NCBI GenBank assembly: GCA_964449135.1
Contig: CAYUXZ010000011.1
Span: 1 to 61,529, forward strand
Length of the DNA: 61,529 bases
Reading direction: 5' to 3'
DNA from: SZAS-103 sp964449135
GTDB lineage: Bacteria; Pseudomonadota; Gammaproteobacteria; Xanthomonadales; Xanthomonadaceae
A program made the translations under genes and the position numbers. Below are positions 50,796-60,071 of this stretch, one piece after another. Every line of letters starts with the position of its first letter. Position 1 is the first letter of the stretch. Under the pieces are notes generated by a model. The model was not told where the DNA came from. It was given only the letters and a program-made list of their open reading frames with translations, and did not search any database.

Positions 50796-51802
50796 ATCCG
50801 GCACTCTCCGTAATTTTTTTCACAACTTTGTCGGGCGCGGGTTATGGCCTGCTGATCATCGTCGGCATCGAGATTTTGTTTTTGTCGCCAACCTTCCCGT
50901 TTGCGGACGACCCTTCTCTTGTCCGGGACGCAATCTTCTTGATGCTTGCACCGTTGATGGGTGGTATAGCGCTGACGGCGATCGGACTCGCTTGCTCCAC
51001 GTTCCACCTCGGCAAATCTCAGCGCGCATGGCGAGCGTTCTCGCAATGGCAGACCTCATGGCTCTCACGCGAGGGCGTCTTCGCGCTAAGCGTTTTTGTG
51101 CCCGCTTTACTATTGTCGTTGATGCTTTGGTCGACTGAACACGGCGTAGTCGTTACTTGGCCTTCCGGACACGCATTGCACTGGCTTGGTGGTGCACTTG
51201 CTGCTGCGTCGCTGATCACTGTTGGATGCACAGGGATGATTTACGCCTCATTGAAACCGATTCCAGCATGGCGGCACCGATTAGTGGTTCCGATCTATCT
51301 TGCCTTTGCCTTGCTGACCGGGCTGCTGCTGTTTCTGGCGATATTTCTGACTCTTGGATTCTTTACGGCAAAGGATGACCTCCATCTGGAGATGCACTTT
51401 CTAGCGTTTGTTGGGCTATACGGACTTGTCGGAGCACTCGCGGCGATGAAACTTAAGTACTGGCGCGACATCAACCGCATCGAACTGCCCTCACGCGCCG
51501 CCGCGACCGCGCTGCAGGGATTCGGAACCGTCTCGACTTTCGAACGCCCGCACACCGAGGCGAACTACCTCACCCGCGAGATGGGCTTCGTGCTCGCGCG
51601 CAAGCACTCGCGCAAGTTGCGCGCGATCGCGCTGCTGCTATTCGCGGGGATCCCGTCGCTGGCGCTGCTACTCGCGTGGCTCGTGCCCGTCGCCGCTCCG
51701 TTCGCATTGTGGATTGCCGCGCTGTCTGCGCTGCTCGGCGCGTTCGTCGAGCGCTGGCTGTTCTTCGCCGAGGCGAAGCATGTGGTGACGCTGTACTACT
51801 GA
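50792..51802 (+). CDS. soeC: DmsC/SoeC-like membrane anchor
   Basis: The protein is 336 residues with eight or so membrane helices, starting MNPALSVIFFTTLSGAGYGLL, the DmsC/SoeC family opening. It docks the complex to the inner membrane and exchanges electrons with quinone. Notable is a compositional break: the first ~680 bases use many AT-ending codons, whereas from about 51470 the sequence returns to the GC-rich style of the genome. The frame is intact across the break. The stop is 18 bp from hemC's end (convergent). Confidence 0.85.
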   Translation: MNPALSVIFFTTLSGAGYGLLIIVGIEILFLSPTFPFADDPSLVRDAIFLMLAPLMGGIALTAIGLACSTFHLGKSQRAWRAFSQWQTSWLSREGVFALSVFVPALLLSLMLWSTEHGVVVTWPSGHALHWLGGALAAASLITVGCTGMIYASLKPIPAWRHRLVVPIYLAFALLTGLLLFLAIFLTLGFFTAKDDLHLEMHFLAFVGLYGLVGALAAMKLKYWRDINRIELPSRAAATALQGFGTVSTFERPHTEANYLTREMGFVLARKHSRKLRAIALLLFAGIPSLALLLAWLVPVAAPFALWIAALSALLGAFVERWLFFAEAKHVVTLYY

Positions 51803-51820
51803 CTGTCGTGCTGCGCCAGC

Positions 51821-52774
51821 TCAGCGCGCGGCGAACCGCTGCAGCAACCGGTCCGCGCCGCTGGTAAGTAAAAGTTCGGCGACGCGCTCGCCGAGCGCTC
51901 GCGGATCGTTTGCGGAACCGTTGTCGTGCGCGCGCACGAGCTCGCCGCTGGCCGCATCGCCGACCAGTCCCTGCAAATGCAGCGTGTCACCGACGCTTTC
52001 GGCGTATCCCGCGACCGGAACCGTGCAGCTGCCGTGCAAACGCCGGTTCATCGCTCGCTCGGCTTCGACGCAGATTCGGGTCGGTGCGTGTTCGAGTACG
52101 GTGCACAGCGTGCGCGTCGCCGCATCGTCGTCGCGGCATTCGATCGCGATTGCGCCCTGCGCGACCGCCGGCACCCATTCGGGCGCGCACAGCCGACTGC
52201 TGATGCGATTTTCCAGACCCAGACGCTGCAAGCCCGCGCAGGCGAGCAGGATCGCGTCGTATTCGTCCGCATCGAGTTTTCGCAGCCGCGTCCCGACGTT
52301 GCCGCGCAGGTCCTCGACGCGCAGGTCGGGCCGCCGTGCGCGCAACTGCGCCTGCCGGCGCAGCGACGACGAACCCACGCGAGCGTTCTGCGGCAGTTCG
52401 TCGAGATGCTCAAAACAATTGCTGACGAAAGCGTCGAAGGGATCGGCACGCTCGAGCACGGCTGCGATCGCGAACGGCCCGTCGAGTTCCATCGGCACGT
52501 CCTTGAGCGAATGCACCGCGGCGTCGGCGCGGCCTTCGGCCATCGCGACCTCGAGCTCCTTGAGGAACAGGCCCTTGCCGCCGATGTCCGCGAGCGGACG
52601 ATCGACGATGCGATCGCCGCGCGTGGTCATCGGCACGAGCTCCACGTGCAGGCCCGGATGCGCGGCGCGCAGCCGGGCGGCGACGTGCTCGCTCTGCCAC
52701 AGCGCGAGCGGGCTTTCGCGCGTGGCCAACCGCAGTACGCTCGTCGAATGCGACCTGCCCATGCTCGCGCTCAT
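51821..52774 (-). CDS. hemC: Porphobilinogen deaminase
   Basis: The protein is 317 residues. It joins four porphobilinogens to hydroxymethylbilane. Family blocks: LRLATRESPLALWQSEHVA, GGKGLFLKELE, VHSLKDVP, GSSSLRRQAQL and the cofactor cysteine C250 in LHGSCTVPVAGYA. Start overlaps the algR stop (ATGA), as in Pseudomonas algZR-hemC. Together with hemF this gives two haem genes in the window, not linked. Confidence 0.97.
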   Translation of the reverse strand: MSASMGRSHSTSVLRLATRESPLALWQSEHVAARLRAAHPGLHVELVPMTTRGDRIVDRPLADIGGKGLFLKELEVAMAEGRADAAVHSLKDVPMELDGPFAIAAVLERADPFDAFVSNCFEHLDELPQNARVGSSSLRRQAQLRARRPDLRVEDLRGNVGTRLRKLDADEYDAILLACAGLQRLGLENRISSRLCAPEWVPAVAQGAIAIECRDDDAATRTLCTVLEHAPTRICVEAERAMNRRLHGSCTVPVAGYAESVGDTLHLQGLVGDAASGELVRAHDNGSANDPRALGERVAELLLTSGADRLLQRFAAR

Positions 52775-53508
52775 ATATGACGCAACTTCTCGCGCAGCAG
52801 CGGCAGGCAGCGCCGGCTGACCTCCAGCGGCGTCGCCACGCCGCGCAGCACGACATTCGCCTGACCGTCGGTCGCGCGGCGCAGTTCGGTGAGCGCGCCC
52901 GCGGCGATCAGGCAGTTGCGATGAATGCGCAGGAACATCTCGCCGAATTCGGATTCCAGGGATTTCAGCGATTCCTCGATCAGGTCCTCGCCGTGCGCGT
53001 GGTGCACGCAGACGTATTTCTCGTCGGCCTGCAGATAGACGATCTCGCCGACCGGGATCAGCCGAAGGCTGCCGCGCAGCCGCGCCGAAAGATGCGTGCG
53101 CGGCTTGCTGCGCGGCAATTCGACGGGCCGCGCGGCGTTCGGCCGCGATGCGACATAGCGTCTCGCGCGCTCGAGTGCGGCGGTGAGTCGCTCGGCGCGC
53201 ACCGGCTTGACCAGGTAATCCACCGCGGCGGCCTCGAATGCCGACAGCGCGTGCTCGTCATAGGCGGTGCAGAACACGATCGCCGGCGGGTCGTCGAACT
53301 GCGCGAGATGGTGCGCAGCTTCCAGCCCGTCCATCACTGGCATCGCGATGTCCAGCAGCAGCGCGTCGGGCCGCAGGCGTGCGACCGCATCCAGCGCCTC
53401 GCGGCCGTTGACCGCCTCGCCGACCACGGTCACGTCGGCCTGTTCCGCGAGCATCGAACGCAAGCGTTCGCGCGCGAGCGGCTCGTCGTCAACGATCAGG
53501 ATGTCCAT
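52771..53508 (-). CDS. algR: LytTR response regulator AlgR
   Basis: The protein is 245 residues. A receiver domain with phospho-acceptor D53 (ALLLDIAMP), the T/K switch (FCTAYD ... VKPVR), then a LytTR DNA-binding domain (IVYLQADEKYVCVHH, FLRIHRNCLI). In Pseudomonas AlgR regulates alginate, twitching and virulence. It is 16 bp downstream of the algZ kinase and overlaps hemC by four bases. Gene name is assigned by context and domain match. Confidence 0.92.
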   Translation of the reverse strand: MDILIVDDEPLARERLRSMLAEQADVTVVGEAVNGREALDAVARLRPDALLLDIAMPVMDGLEAAHHLAQFDDPPAIVFCTAYDEHALSAFEAAAVDYLVKPVRAERLTAALERARRYVASRPNAARPVELPRSKPRTHLSARLRGSLRLIPVGEIVYLQADEKYVCVHHAHGEDLIEESLKSLESEFGEMFLRIHRNCLIAAGALTELRRATDGQANVVLRGVATPLEVSRRCLPLLREKLRHI

Positions 53509-53524
53509 GCGCTGCGTGCGTGTT

Positions 53525-54553
53525 TCATGAAATGGGCAAGGTCAGCTCGCACGCATAGTAACCAGCGTCGTGGCGCGTGGCCATGCCAGCGGCCTTGCCG
53601 AAGCGATAGCGCAGCCGATGCAGGACGTTTTGCTGCGCATGGCCGTTGCCGGCCGAAGCGTCCGTTCCGGCCAGGCATGGATTGCCGACGGTCACGCGCA
53701 GTTGCTTGTCCTGCACGCGCAGATCGATCGCGATCTCACCGCCTTCGGCGAGTTGTGCGATGCCGTGGATCACCGCGTTCTCGACCAGCGGCTGCAGCAC
53801 CAGCCGCGGCAGTTTCAAAGTCCACGGCAGCGGCTCGGCGCGCTCCCAGCGCACGCGCAGGCGATCGCCGAGGCGCAGCGTTTCGATCGCGAGGAAGCGC
53901 TCGGCGAGTTCGACTTCCTCGGCGAGCGTGGAATCGCCCTCGCCCGCGCCCAGCGCCGCGCGGAACAGGTCGGACAGGTCTTCCACCGCGCGCTCGGCCT
54001 TGGGCGGGTTCGAGCGCACCAGGCTCGCGATCGTGTTCATGCTGTTGAACAGGAAGTGCGGGCGGATGCGCGCTTGCAGCGCTTCGGATTCGGCCTTGCC
54101 CTGCGCGCTCAGACGCTGCCGCCATTGTTCCTGCACCCAGGCGTAGCGCAGCGCGACCGCGCCGATGAGACCGGCGAGCGCTGCGCAGCGGATCACGAAA
54201 CCTTTCGGGTCGGCGATGCGCGCGCCGAGCAGGTGCAGGCCCTGGTCGATCTCGTAGAGCATCCACGCGCCCAGCGCCGTCACCGCCACCGGCACGAACC
54301 ACGCGAGCAAGGCGCCAGGCATCGGCGACATGCGCGACAAGGCGTTGCGCAGCTTGCACAGCAGCACGACGCTCGTCAGCGCGCTCCACTGCGCGAACAG
54401 GCTCGCCGCGCCGAACGCGGACGCGCTCGCGCCTTCGCGCGTCAACGGCGCGAACGCGAGGATGAGCACCACCAGCTCGGCGCCGACGATCACCGCGAAC
54501 AGGGTCGGCAAGCGGCAGAAATCCGGAACCCAGGGCTGTGGCGTGGCATTCAT
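53525..54553 (-). CDS. algZ: Sensor histidine kinase AlgZ (FimS)
   Basis: The protein is 342 residues. Four N-terminal membrane helices precede a His_kinase domain with the LytS-type phospho-acceptor His in ARIRPHFLFNSMNTI and a truncated ATPase region with NAVIHGI. LytS-type kinases pair with LytTR regulators, here AlgR just downstream. Overlap in organisation with Pseudomonas algZR supports the name. A 15-bp gap separates it from the esterase gene upstream. Confidence 0.9.
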   Translation of the reverse strand: MNATPQPWVPDFCRLPTLFAVIVGAELVVLILAFAPLTREGASASAFGAASLFAQWSALTSVVLLCKLRNALSRMSPMPGALLAWFVPVAVTALGAWMLYEIDQGLHLLGARIADPKGFVIRCAALAGLIGAVALRYAWVQEQWRQRLSAQGKAESEALQARIRPHFLFNSMNTIASLVRSNPPKAERAVEDLSDLFRAALGAGEGDSTLAEEVELAERFLAIETLRLGDRLRVRWERAEPLPWTLKLPRLVLQPLVENAVIHGIAQLAEGGEIAIDLRVQDKQLRVTVGNPCLAGTDASAGNGHAQQNVLHRLRYRFGKAAGMATRHDAGYYACELTLPIS

Positions 54554-54568
54554 CCGACGAGTATGCGC

Positions 54569-55252
54569 TCAGGCTCCATCCGCGAACCGCGCCCCGAGCC
54601 ACTGCGTCAATGCGTGGATTTCCGGCGGACACACCTGGTGCGCCATCGGATAGCTGTGCCATTCCACGTCCATGCCCAACGCGCGCAGCGCGTCGCGGCT
54701 GCGGCTGCCGAGCACTTCGGGCACGATCGGGTCGAGGCTGCCGTGCGCCATGAACACCGGCATCGTGCGTCCGACCGCCGTGCTTTCGGCGATGCTCGCT
54801 TCCGCGATCGGAAGATAGGTCGAAAGGGCGATCAAGCCGGCGAGCGGTTGCGCGCGTCGCAGTCCGGTCGCGAGCGCGATCGCTCCGCCCTGCGAAAAAC
54901 CCGCGAGTACGATCCGCGATGGCGGAATGCCGCGCGCGTTCTCGCGCGCGATCAGCGCCTCGACCTGGGCGATGCTCTGGCGCACGCCGGCCTCATCCTC
55001 GCGTCGCGCGATTTCCATCCCGAGGATGTCGTACCAGCCGCGCATCCGCATTCCGCCGTTGATCGTGATCGGACGCACCGGCGCGTGCGGGAACACGAAG
55101 CGCAGCGCCGGCCAGCCGCGCCGCAGCAACTGCGGAACGATCGGCGCGAAATCGTTGCCGTCCGCGCCTAGGCCGTGCAGCCAGAGGATGGTCCATTCCG
55201 GCGCGGCGCCGGTCTGCGTCTCGATGCCGTCGAGCGTCGGCGTTTCGGTCAT
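54569..55252 (-). CDS. Carboxylesterase / phospholipase family (YpfH/EstB-like)
   Basis: The protein is 227 residues. Alpha/beta hydrolase with LHGLGADGNDF, oxyanion residues in FPHAPVRPITINGG, nucleophile elbow GFSQGG, Asp in HGSLDPIVP and His in YPMAHQVCPPE. This matches carboxylesterase 2 / acyl-protein thioesterase-like enzymes of ~220 residues. Specific substrate unknown. It is the first gene of the esterase-algZ-algR-hemC unit. Confidence 0.9.
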   Translation of the reverse strand: MTETPTLDGIETQTGAAPEWTILWLHGLGADGNDFAPIVPQLLRRGWPALRFVFPHAPVRPITINGGMRMRGWYDILGMEIARREDEAGVRQSIAQVEALIARENARGIPPSRIVLAGFSQGGAIALATGLRRAQPLAGLIALSTYLPIAEASIAESTAVGRTMPVFMAHGSLDPIVPEVLGSRSRDALRALGMDVEWHSYPMAHQVCPPEIHALTQWLGARFADGA

Positions 55253-55386
55253 GGATCGTCAGCGCCTTGGAAGGGCGCACAGTATCGCGTCCCGATCCGC
55301 TGCTGAACATCCCGCAGCGGCGGGTCTTTACAGCTTCAATGCACGGGTGCATGTTGGAATCGCCGACGCGCACCAGGAGTTCCGAC

Positions 55387-56172
55387 ATGTCCGTCCGTAC
55401 CGCGGTGTTGACGACCTGCCTCGCAGTGGCGGCCTGCCATGCCGTTCCGGCATTCGCCGCGTCGAATGCCGAGACACGCGCCGCCGAGGCGCGCGCGCTG
55501 CGCGCGCAGATCGACCGCATGGATCGCGACCTGCAATCGCTGGAATCGCAGGTCTACGCGCTCGACCACGCGACGCCGCCCGATCCCGCGCGCGCCGACA
55601 AGCAGCGCGCGATCCGCGCGCAGATCCACGCCATGGACCACGACCAGGAACTGCTGGAGAACCGGCTGCACGAGCTCGAGCGCGAAGACCCCGCGATCGC
55701 CGCGGAAAGCGCGCGCGCCGGCGACGCCTCGGGCGTGGGCGATCATTACGGCAGCTCGGCGCCTGCTCCGCCTCCCGCCCCCGCACCGCCGGCGTTGTTC
55801 GCGGCCGCGGCGATGCCGCCGCCACCTGTGCAAGCGCCACCGCCACCATCGCACACGATTGGCCCGAGCCTGCGCCAGGCCGCCGATCCGGCGCCGTACG
55901 AAAAAGCCGCCGGCGACTACGTCGGCATGTTCCATTACAGCCCGGGCAAATGGGTGCCGGTGGGAACGCGCCAGCTCGCGGTGTTCAACACCTGGGACGA
56001 CGCCTACCTGCTCGACCTGGGCGGCGACTGCCCGGGCCTGCTCAGCGCCGATCGCATCCGGATCGAGAACTTCTCGACCAAGGTGGTGGCGGATCGCGAC
56101 GCGGTGATCGCCGACGGCCAGCGCTGCGCGATCACCGGCATCCGCCCGTTGAATACCGCTCGCTTGCCTTGA
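55387..56172 (+). CDS. DUF6491-like exported protein with coiled coil
   Basis: The protein is 261 residues from ATG 55387, preceded by AGGAG. A signal peptide (ends AFAAS) is followed by a charged coiled coil (about 30-110, RALRAQIDRMDRDLQSLESQ), a Pro/Ala-rich stretch and a C-terminal domain whose FNTWDDAYLLDLGGDCPGL and RCAITGIRPL resemble DUF6491 proteins. Function unknown; probably envelope. It is convergent with pgaD, ending 15 bp away. Confidence 0.7.
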   Translation: MSVRTAVLTTCLAVAACHAVPAFAASNAETRAAEARALRAQIDRMDRDLQSLESQVYALDHATPPDPARADKQRAIRAQIHAMDHDQELLENRLHELEREDPAIAAESARAGDASGVGDHYGSSAPAPPPAPAPPALFAAAAMPPPPVQAPPPPSHTIGPSLRQAADPAPYEKAAGDYVGMFHYSPGKWVPVGTRQLAVFNTWDDAYLLDLGGDCPGLLSADRIRIENFSTKVVADRDAVIADGQRCAITGIRPLNTARLP

Positions 56173-56187
56173 GCGGGCAGCGTCCTT

Positions 56188-56622
56188 TCAATCGCCGCGC
56201 GTTTCGATGCGCGTGATCTCGCCGTGTTCGTCGTGGTGGACGACGCAGATGCGGCTCTCGCGTCCGGCAACGATTTCGCGCTCGTCGAGGTCGAACCAGT
56301 CGGCGTAATCTTCCAGCGTCTGCAAGGCGTGCGCGTGGGTGAGCTTGCGCGTCGGCAGCAGCGTCCACAGCAACAGCAGCGCGCAGGTGCCGAGCAGGGC
56401 GATGCTCGAATGGGTCAACGAGATCGGCGTGATCGTGCGGAAGACCTCGATCGCGCCTTTCGACAATCCGCGATGCAGCCGGATCACGTGGTAGAGCTTG
56501 CGGAACACGGGCCACCACAGCACGATCCAGAACGCCCACAGGCCGGCGGTCGCCAGGTCCGACAGCAGACGACGACGCCAGCTCAGGTCGCCGCGCGCGT
56601 TGATGATCAGTTTCTGGGCCAT
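56188..56622 (-). CDS. pgaD: PgaD-like subunit of polysaccharide synthase
   Basis: The protein is 144 residues, starting MAQKLIINARGDLSWRRRLL, with two membrane helices. Size, position after pgaC and overall layout match PgaD, which stabilises PgaC and senses c-di-GMP with it. Sequence identity in this family is low, so the assignment rests on context. It starts 5 bp after pgaC. Confidence 0.78.
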   Translation of the reverse strand: MAQKLIINARGDLSWRRRLLSDLATAGLWAFWIVLWWPVFRKLYHVIRLHRGLSKGAIEVFRTITPISLTHSSIALLGTCALLLLWTLLPTRKLTHAHALQTLEDYADWFDLDEREIVAGRESRICVVHHDEHGEITRIETRGD

Positions 56623-56627
56623 GATCC

Positions 56628-57929
56628 TCAGGCCTCCACGCGCTTTTTCTTCTTGCGAAGATGCGCGCCACGATCCGGGCTCACCCAGCGCGCGCGCTTG
56701 CCGGCATCGCGGAACAGCGCTTTCGGGAACGCGACGACGGTCGCGGCGGTGTTGATCAGCCAGAACACCAGCGGATACCAGATCATCCAGTAGTAGTTGC
56801 GCCCCAGCCCGGTGTCGTAGTGGCTGTCCAGCCACTTGCTGAAGCCGAACTGCAGCAGGCAGGTGGTGCCAAGCACGACGCCGCTCCATTGCGGGATCAG
56901 CGGCGAGCCGACGATCGGCAGCTTGCCCGGCGGCAGCACGAGTCCGGCGAGCCACAGCAGCGTCATCGCGAGCAGCGCGTACGACCAGACCAGGCTCAGC
57001 ACGAGCTCGAGCAGCAGAGGCCACAGGTGGTTCTGGCCCGGATGCAGCACCACGTCGAGGTTCTTCTTGAGAACCTGCGCGCCGCCGGTCGCCCAGCGCA
57101 GGCGCTGCTTCCACAGGCCGCGCAGGGTTTCGGGCATCAGGATCCACACCAGCGCGCGCGGCTCGAAGCGCACGTCCCAGCCGTCGCGCTGCAGCTTCCA
57201 GGTGATGTCGATGTCCTCGGTGAGCATGTCGGCGCTCCAGTAGCCGACGTGGTGCACGGCCGACTTGCGGAACGCGGTGATCACGCCGGAGACCGTGAAC
57301 AGCCGGCCGAAGCTGCGCTGCGCGCGCTTGATCATGCCCACGATCGAGGAGAACTCGCCGACCTGCACGCGTCCGAGCAGGGTCGAGCGGTTGCGGATGC
57401 GCGGGTTGCCGGTCACGGCGGCGACGTCGGGGTCCTCGACGAAATGCCGCACCATCCAGTGCGCGCAATGCGGATCGAGCAGTGCGTCGCCGTCAATGCA
57501 GACCAGGATCTCGTGTTTCGCGAGCAGGGAGCCGGCCTGCAGGCCCATCGCCTTGCCCTGGTTCTGCGCGAGGTGCGCCACGCGCAGGCGCGGGTGCTTT
57601 TCCGCCATCGCGTCGAGGATCGCGCCGGTGTTGTCGCGGCTGCCGTCATTGATCGCGATCACCTCGAATTCTGGGTAATCGGTCGCGAGCGCGTGCGCAA
57701 TGGTTTCCTCGGCGTGCGCGCCCTCGTTGTAGCAGGGAATCAGGATGCTCACCGGCGGCGTGTCTGCGAGCGGCGCCGGCTGGTCGAACGGCGGATCGCG
57801 TCGCTCGAAACGCCAGTAGAACAGCGCAGCGCCCATCATCCACAGGTAGGACATGAACAGCGGGTAGAAATACACGAAGCCCTGCAGGCCCTGCCAGGCG
57901 GTCTTGAGCAGTGCGAGCAGGGTATGCAC
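56628..57929 (-). CDS. pgaC: Poly-beta-1,6-N-acetylglucosamine synthase
   Basis: The protein is 433 residues from GTG 57929. It is a GT2 processive glycosyltransferase with VSILIPCYNEGAHAEET, DGDALLDPH, EDIDITWKLQRDG and QRLRWATGG, plus membrane helices at both ends. It polymerises UDP-GlcNAc into the biofilm polysaccharide and is activated by c-di-GMP with PgaD. A Lys/Arg tail (RKKKKRVEA) ends the protein. pgaB lies 13 bp upstream. Confidence 0.94.
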   Translation of the reverse strand: MHTLLALLKTAWQGLQGFVYFYPLFMSYLWMMGAALFYWRFERRDPPFDQPAPLADTPPVSILIPCYNEGAHAEETIAHALATDYPEFEVIAINDGSRDNTGAILDAMAEKHPRLRVAHLAQNQGKAMGLQAGSLLAKHEILVCIDGDALLDPHCAHWMVRHFVEDPDVAAVTGNPRIRNRSTLLGRVQVGEFSSIVGMIKRAQRSFGRLFTVSGVITAFRKSAVHHVGYWSADMLTEDIDITWKLQRDGWDVRFEPRALVWILMPETLRGLWKQRLRWATGGAQVLKKNLDVVLHPGQNHLWPLLLELVLSLVWSYALLAMTLLWLAGLVLPPGKLPIVGSPLIPQWSGVVLGTTCLLQFGFSKWLDSHYDTGLGRNYYWMIWYPLVFWLINTAATVVAFPKALFRDAGKRARWVSPDRGAHLRKKKKRVEA

Positions 57930-57942
57930 GCGCGACGCGCCT

Positions 57943-59949
57943 TCAGCGGATCACGGGCAAGGGCAGCGGATTGTTCGGCTTGCTGTCGAAGGCCGGACGC
58001 AGCGCCGCGGGATTGGGGATGTTGTTGTAGACGTTGTCGGGATAGTAGGCGACGTTCTGCACGCCCCAACCGTAGAGCTGGCGGATCGTCGCGGCGATCT
58101 CCGGGCTCGGGATCGGCGCGCCGTCCTTGCGCCAGTCCACCGTCTGCAACTCGAACACGACTTTCGCCATCGCGCCGGAGTGCTCACTGACTTTGTCCAC
58201 GAGCGCCTTGTAGAACGCGGTCGGATCGGCCGCGTTCTCCATGTACGGCATCGCCATGATCGCCGTGTAGTCGTAGTTCGCGAGCGAGTTGTCCAGCGAC
58301 TGTGAATACCAGACCTCGGCTTTCGGGTTCAACACCACGCTCGCGTAGAGGTTGCGCGCGACGCGGATGCCCGGTTGTTCGTCGCGCACGACCTGCGCGA
58401 GCTCGTGGGTGAAGTTGTCGAGTTCGTTGATCTTCAGGATCGTCCAGCGGCCGATCAAGTCGTCGCTGGCGCGGATCTTCTCGACCGAGTCGGGCAGGCC
58501 CCATTTCTTGTACATCTTCAGCGCATCGGGGCTGGCGTCCTCGTAGTCGGACAGCGTCACGTCGTCGTGGAACAGGATGCCGTCTAGCGGCGTGGAGCGC
58601 GCGAGGTCCTCGTAGATGTCCTTGATCACCGCGCGCGCGCGCGGAGAGAACGGCGACAGCCGCGGATAACCCATCGCGACGTGGCCGGTGTCCTTGTTCG
58701 GCAGCGTCACGACGACGTCTTTCGAAGCCGGCTCCTTCGCGGGCAGTTCCCAGGCCAGCGCGGGCATCCACGCGTACAGATGCTTGACCGGCGTGCGCGT
58801 GGAAATCTGCCAGGCCACGCGGTTGAACAGGTCCGCGCGCATCGGCACGTGCCGGTTCGGGAAGTACACCGAATCGGCGGCGCCGTTCGCGTCCGGATCG
58901 GCGAAAGCCTGCAGATAGACCGTGTTCACGCCCATCGCGACGATGCGGTCGAGCAGGTGGCCGAGGTTGACCTCGGTCTGCTTCGGGTCCGGATCGTAGA
59001 TGTAGTCCAGGTCCACGTGCATGACCTTGCTCGGGCGGTCGTCCGGATCGTCCTGCGAGCGGTTGCGCAGGTTGATCTCCTGCGCGAGGTCGGCGAGCGA
59101 CATCGTGCGGTCGAGCAGCGAGCGGCGCAGGCCCCACAGCGGCGTGCTGTCGGTGTTGCCGCCGTCGTCGAGCGTCAATCCGATCGGCATTCCCAGCTCG
59201 GCGGCGATCTTGCGCGTCTCGATGTTGTAGCGCCCGTACGGCCAGACGATGATGCGCGGTGCGCGGCCCGTGTGCTTCTTCAGTTCCGCGCTGCTGTGCT
59301 CGAGGTCGGCGCGCACGCGCTTGGCGTAGCTGGCCTCGTCCTCGTAGCGGTTCTTTTCGGCGATCCAACGCCGCGCGGTCGCGGCCGGCTGCAGGTTGCC
59401 CTGCGGATTGGCGGCGATGCCTTCGTGCAGCGCGTAGCTGTGGCTGGCGACCTCGACGAGACCGGATTTCTGCATCTCGCGCAGCTGCTCCCACGAGAGC
59501 AGGTCGGTGCGCGGGATCGAGCGGCCGTCGAAGTTCACCTTGCCGTTCTCGGGCACGTCCATCCACTTGCCGACCAGTGCGACCACCGCGGGCGCGTTGA
59601 ACAGCTTGAGGATCGGATACGCGTGCTCGTACATCGAGCGGTAACCGTCGTCGAAGGTGATCAGCACCGCCTTGTCGGGCAGCGGTTTCTTGCCGGCGCG
59701 GTCGGCGAGCACCTGATCGACATTCACAAAGTGGTAGCCGTTGTTCTTCAGCCAGTCGAGCTGGCGCACGAACATCGTCGGCGTAACCGTGTACATCGGG
59801 ATCAGCGCGTCGTCGCGTTCGGCGACCTCGTGGTAGCTCAGGATCGTGAGCCGGGGCTGCGGATCCGCCGATGCGGCCGTGAACAGCGCGAGCAGGCACA
59901 GCGCGAGCGCGAACAGGAACGGGAGTCTCGCGGCGTTTCGGAAGGTCAT
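57943..59949 (-). CDS. pgaB: Poly-beta-1,6-N-acetylglucosamine N-deacetylase
   Basis: The protein is 668 residues, with a signal peptide (ends ASADP). The N-terminal NodB polysaccharide-deacetylase domain has LSYHEV, TFDDGYRSMYEH and SHSYALHEGI with catalytic Asp and His residues; the C-terminal half is the GH-like domain (HVDLDYIYDPDPKQTEVN, FHDDVTLSDYEDASPDAL). It partly deacetylates the polymer before export. No LxxC lipobox is evident, so unlike Escherichia coli PgaB it looks soluble. The expected outer-membrane porin gene pgaA is not in the flanking DNA. Confidence 0.94.
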   Translation of the reverse strand: MTFRNAARLPFLFALALCLLALFTAASADPQPRLTILSYHEVAERDDALIPMYTVTPTMFVRQLDWLKNNGYHFVNVDQVLADRAGKKPLPDKAVLITFDDGYRSMYEHAYPILKLFNAPAVVALVGKWMDVPENGKVNFDGRSIPRTDLLSWEQLREMQKSGLVEVASHSYALHEGIAANPQGNLQPAATARRWIAEKNRYEDEASYAKRVRADLEHSSAELKKHTGRAPRIIVWPYGRYNIETRKIAAELGMPIGLTLDDGGNTDSTPLWGLRRSLLDRTMSLADLAQEINLRNRSQDDPDDRPSKVMHVDLDYIYDPDPKQTEVNLGHLLDRIVAMGVNTVYLQAFADPDANGAADSVYFPNRHVPMRADLFNRVAWQISTRTPVKHLYAWMPALAWELPAKEPASKDVVVTLPNKDTGHVAMGYPRLSPFSPRARAVIKDIYEDLARSTPLDGILFHDDVTLSDYEDASPDALKMYKKWGLPDSVEKIRASDDLIGRWTILKINELDNFTHELAQVVRDEQPGIRVARNLYASVVLNPKAEVWYSQSLDNSLANYDYTAIMAMPYMENAADPTAFYKALVDKVSEHSGAMAKVVFELQTVDWRKDGAPIPSPEIAATIRQLYGWGVQNVAYYPDNVYNNIPNPAALRPAFDSKPNNPLPLPVIR

Positions 59950-60071
59950 GGAAGCACGGATGGGCGGCGACGCATGGGCACGATTATCCCGCATCGCAGG
60001 CGATGGCCGCTGCGTGTTCGACGCACGAAGGATTACGGATTTGTCAGGATCGTCACCCGTTTTCGACGCGC

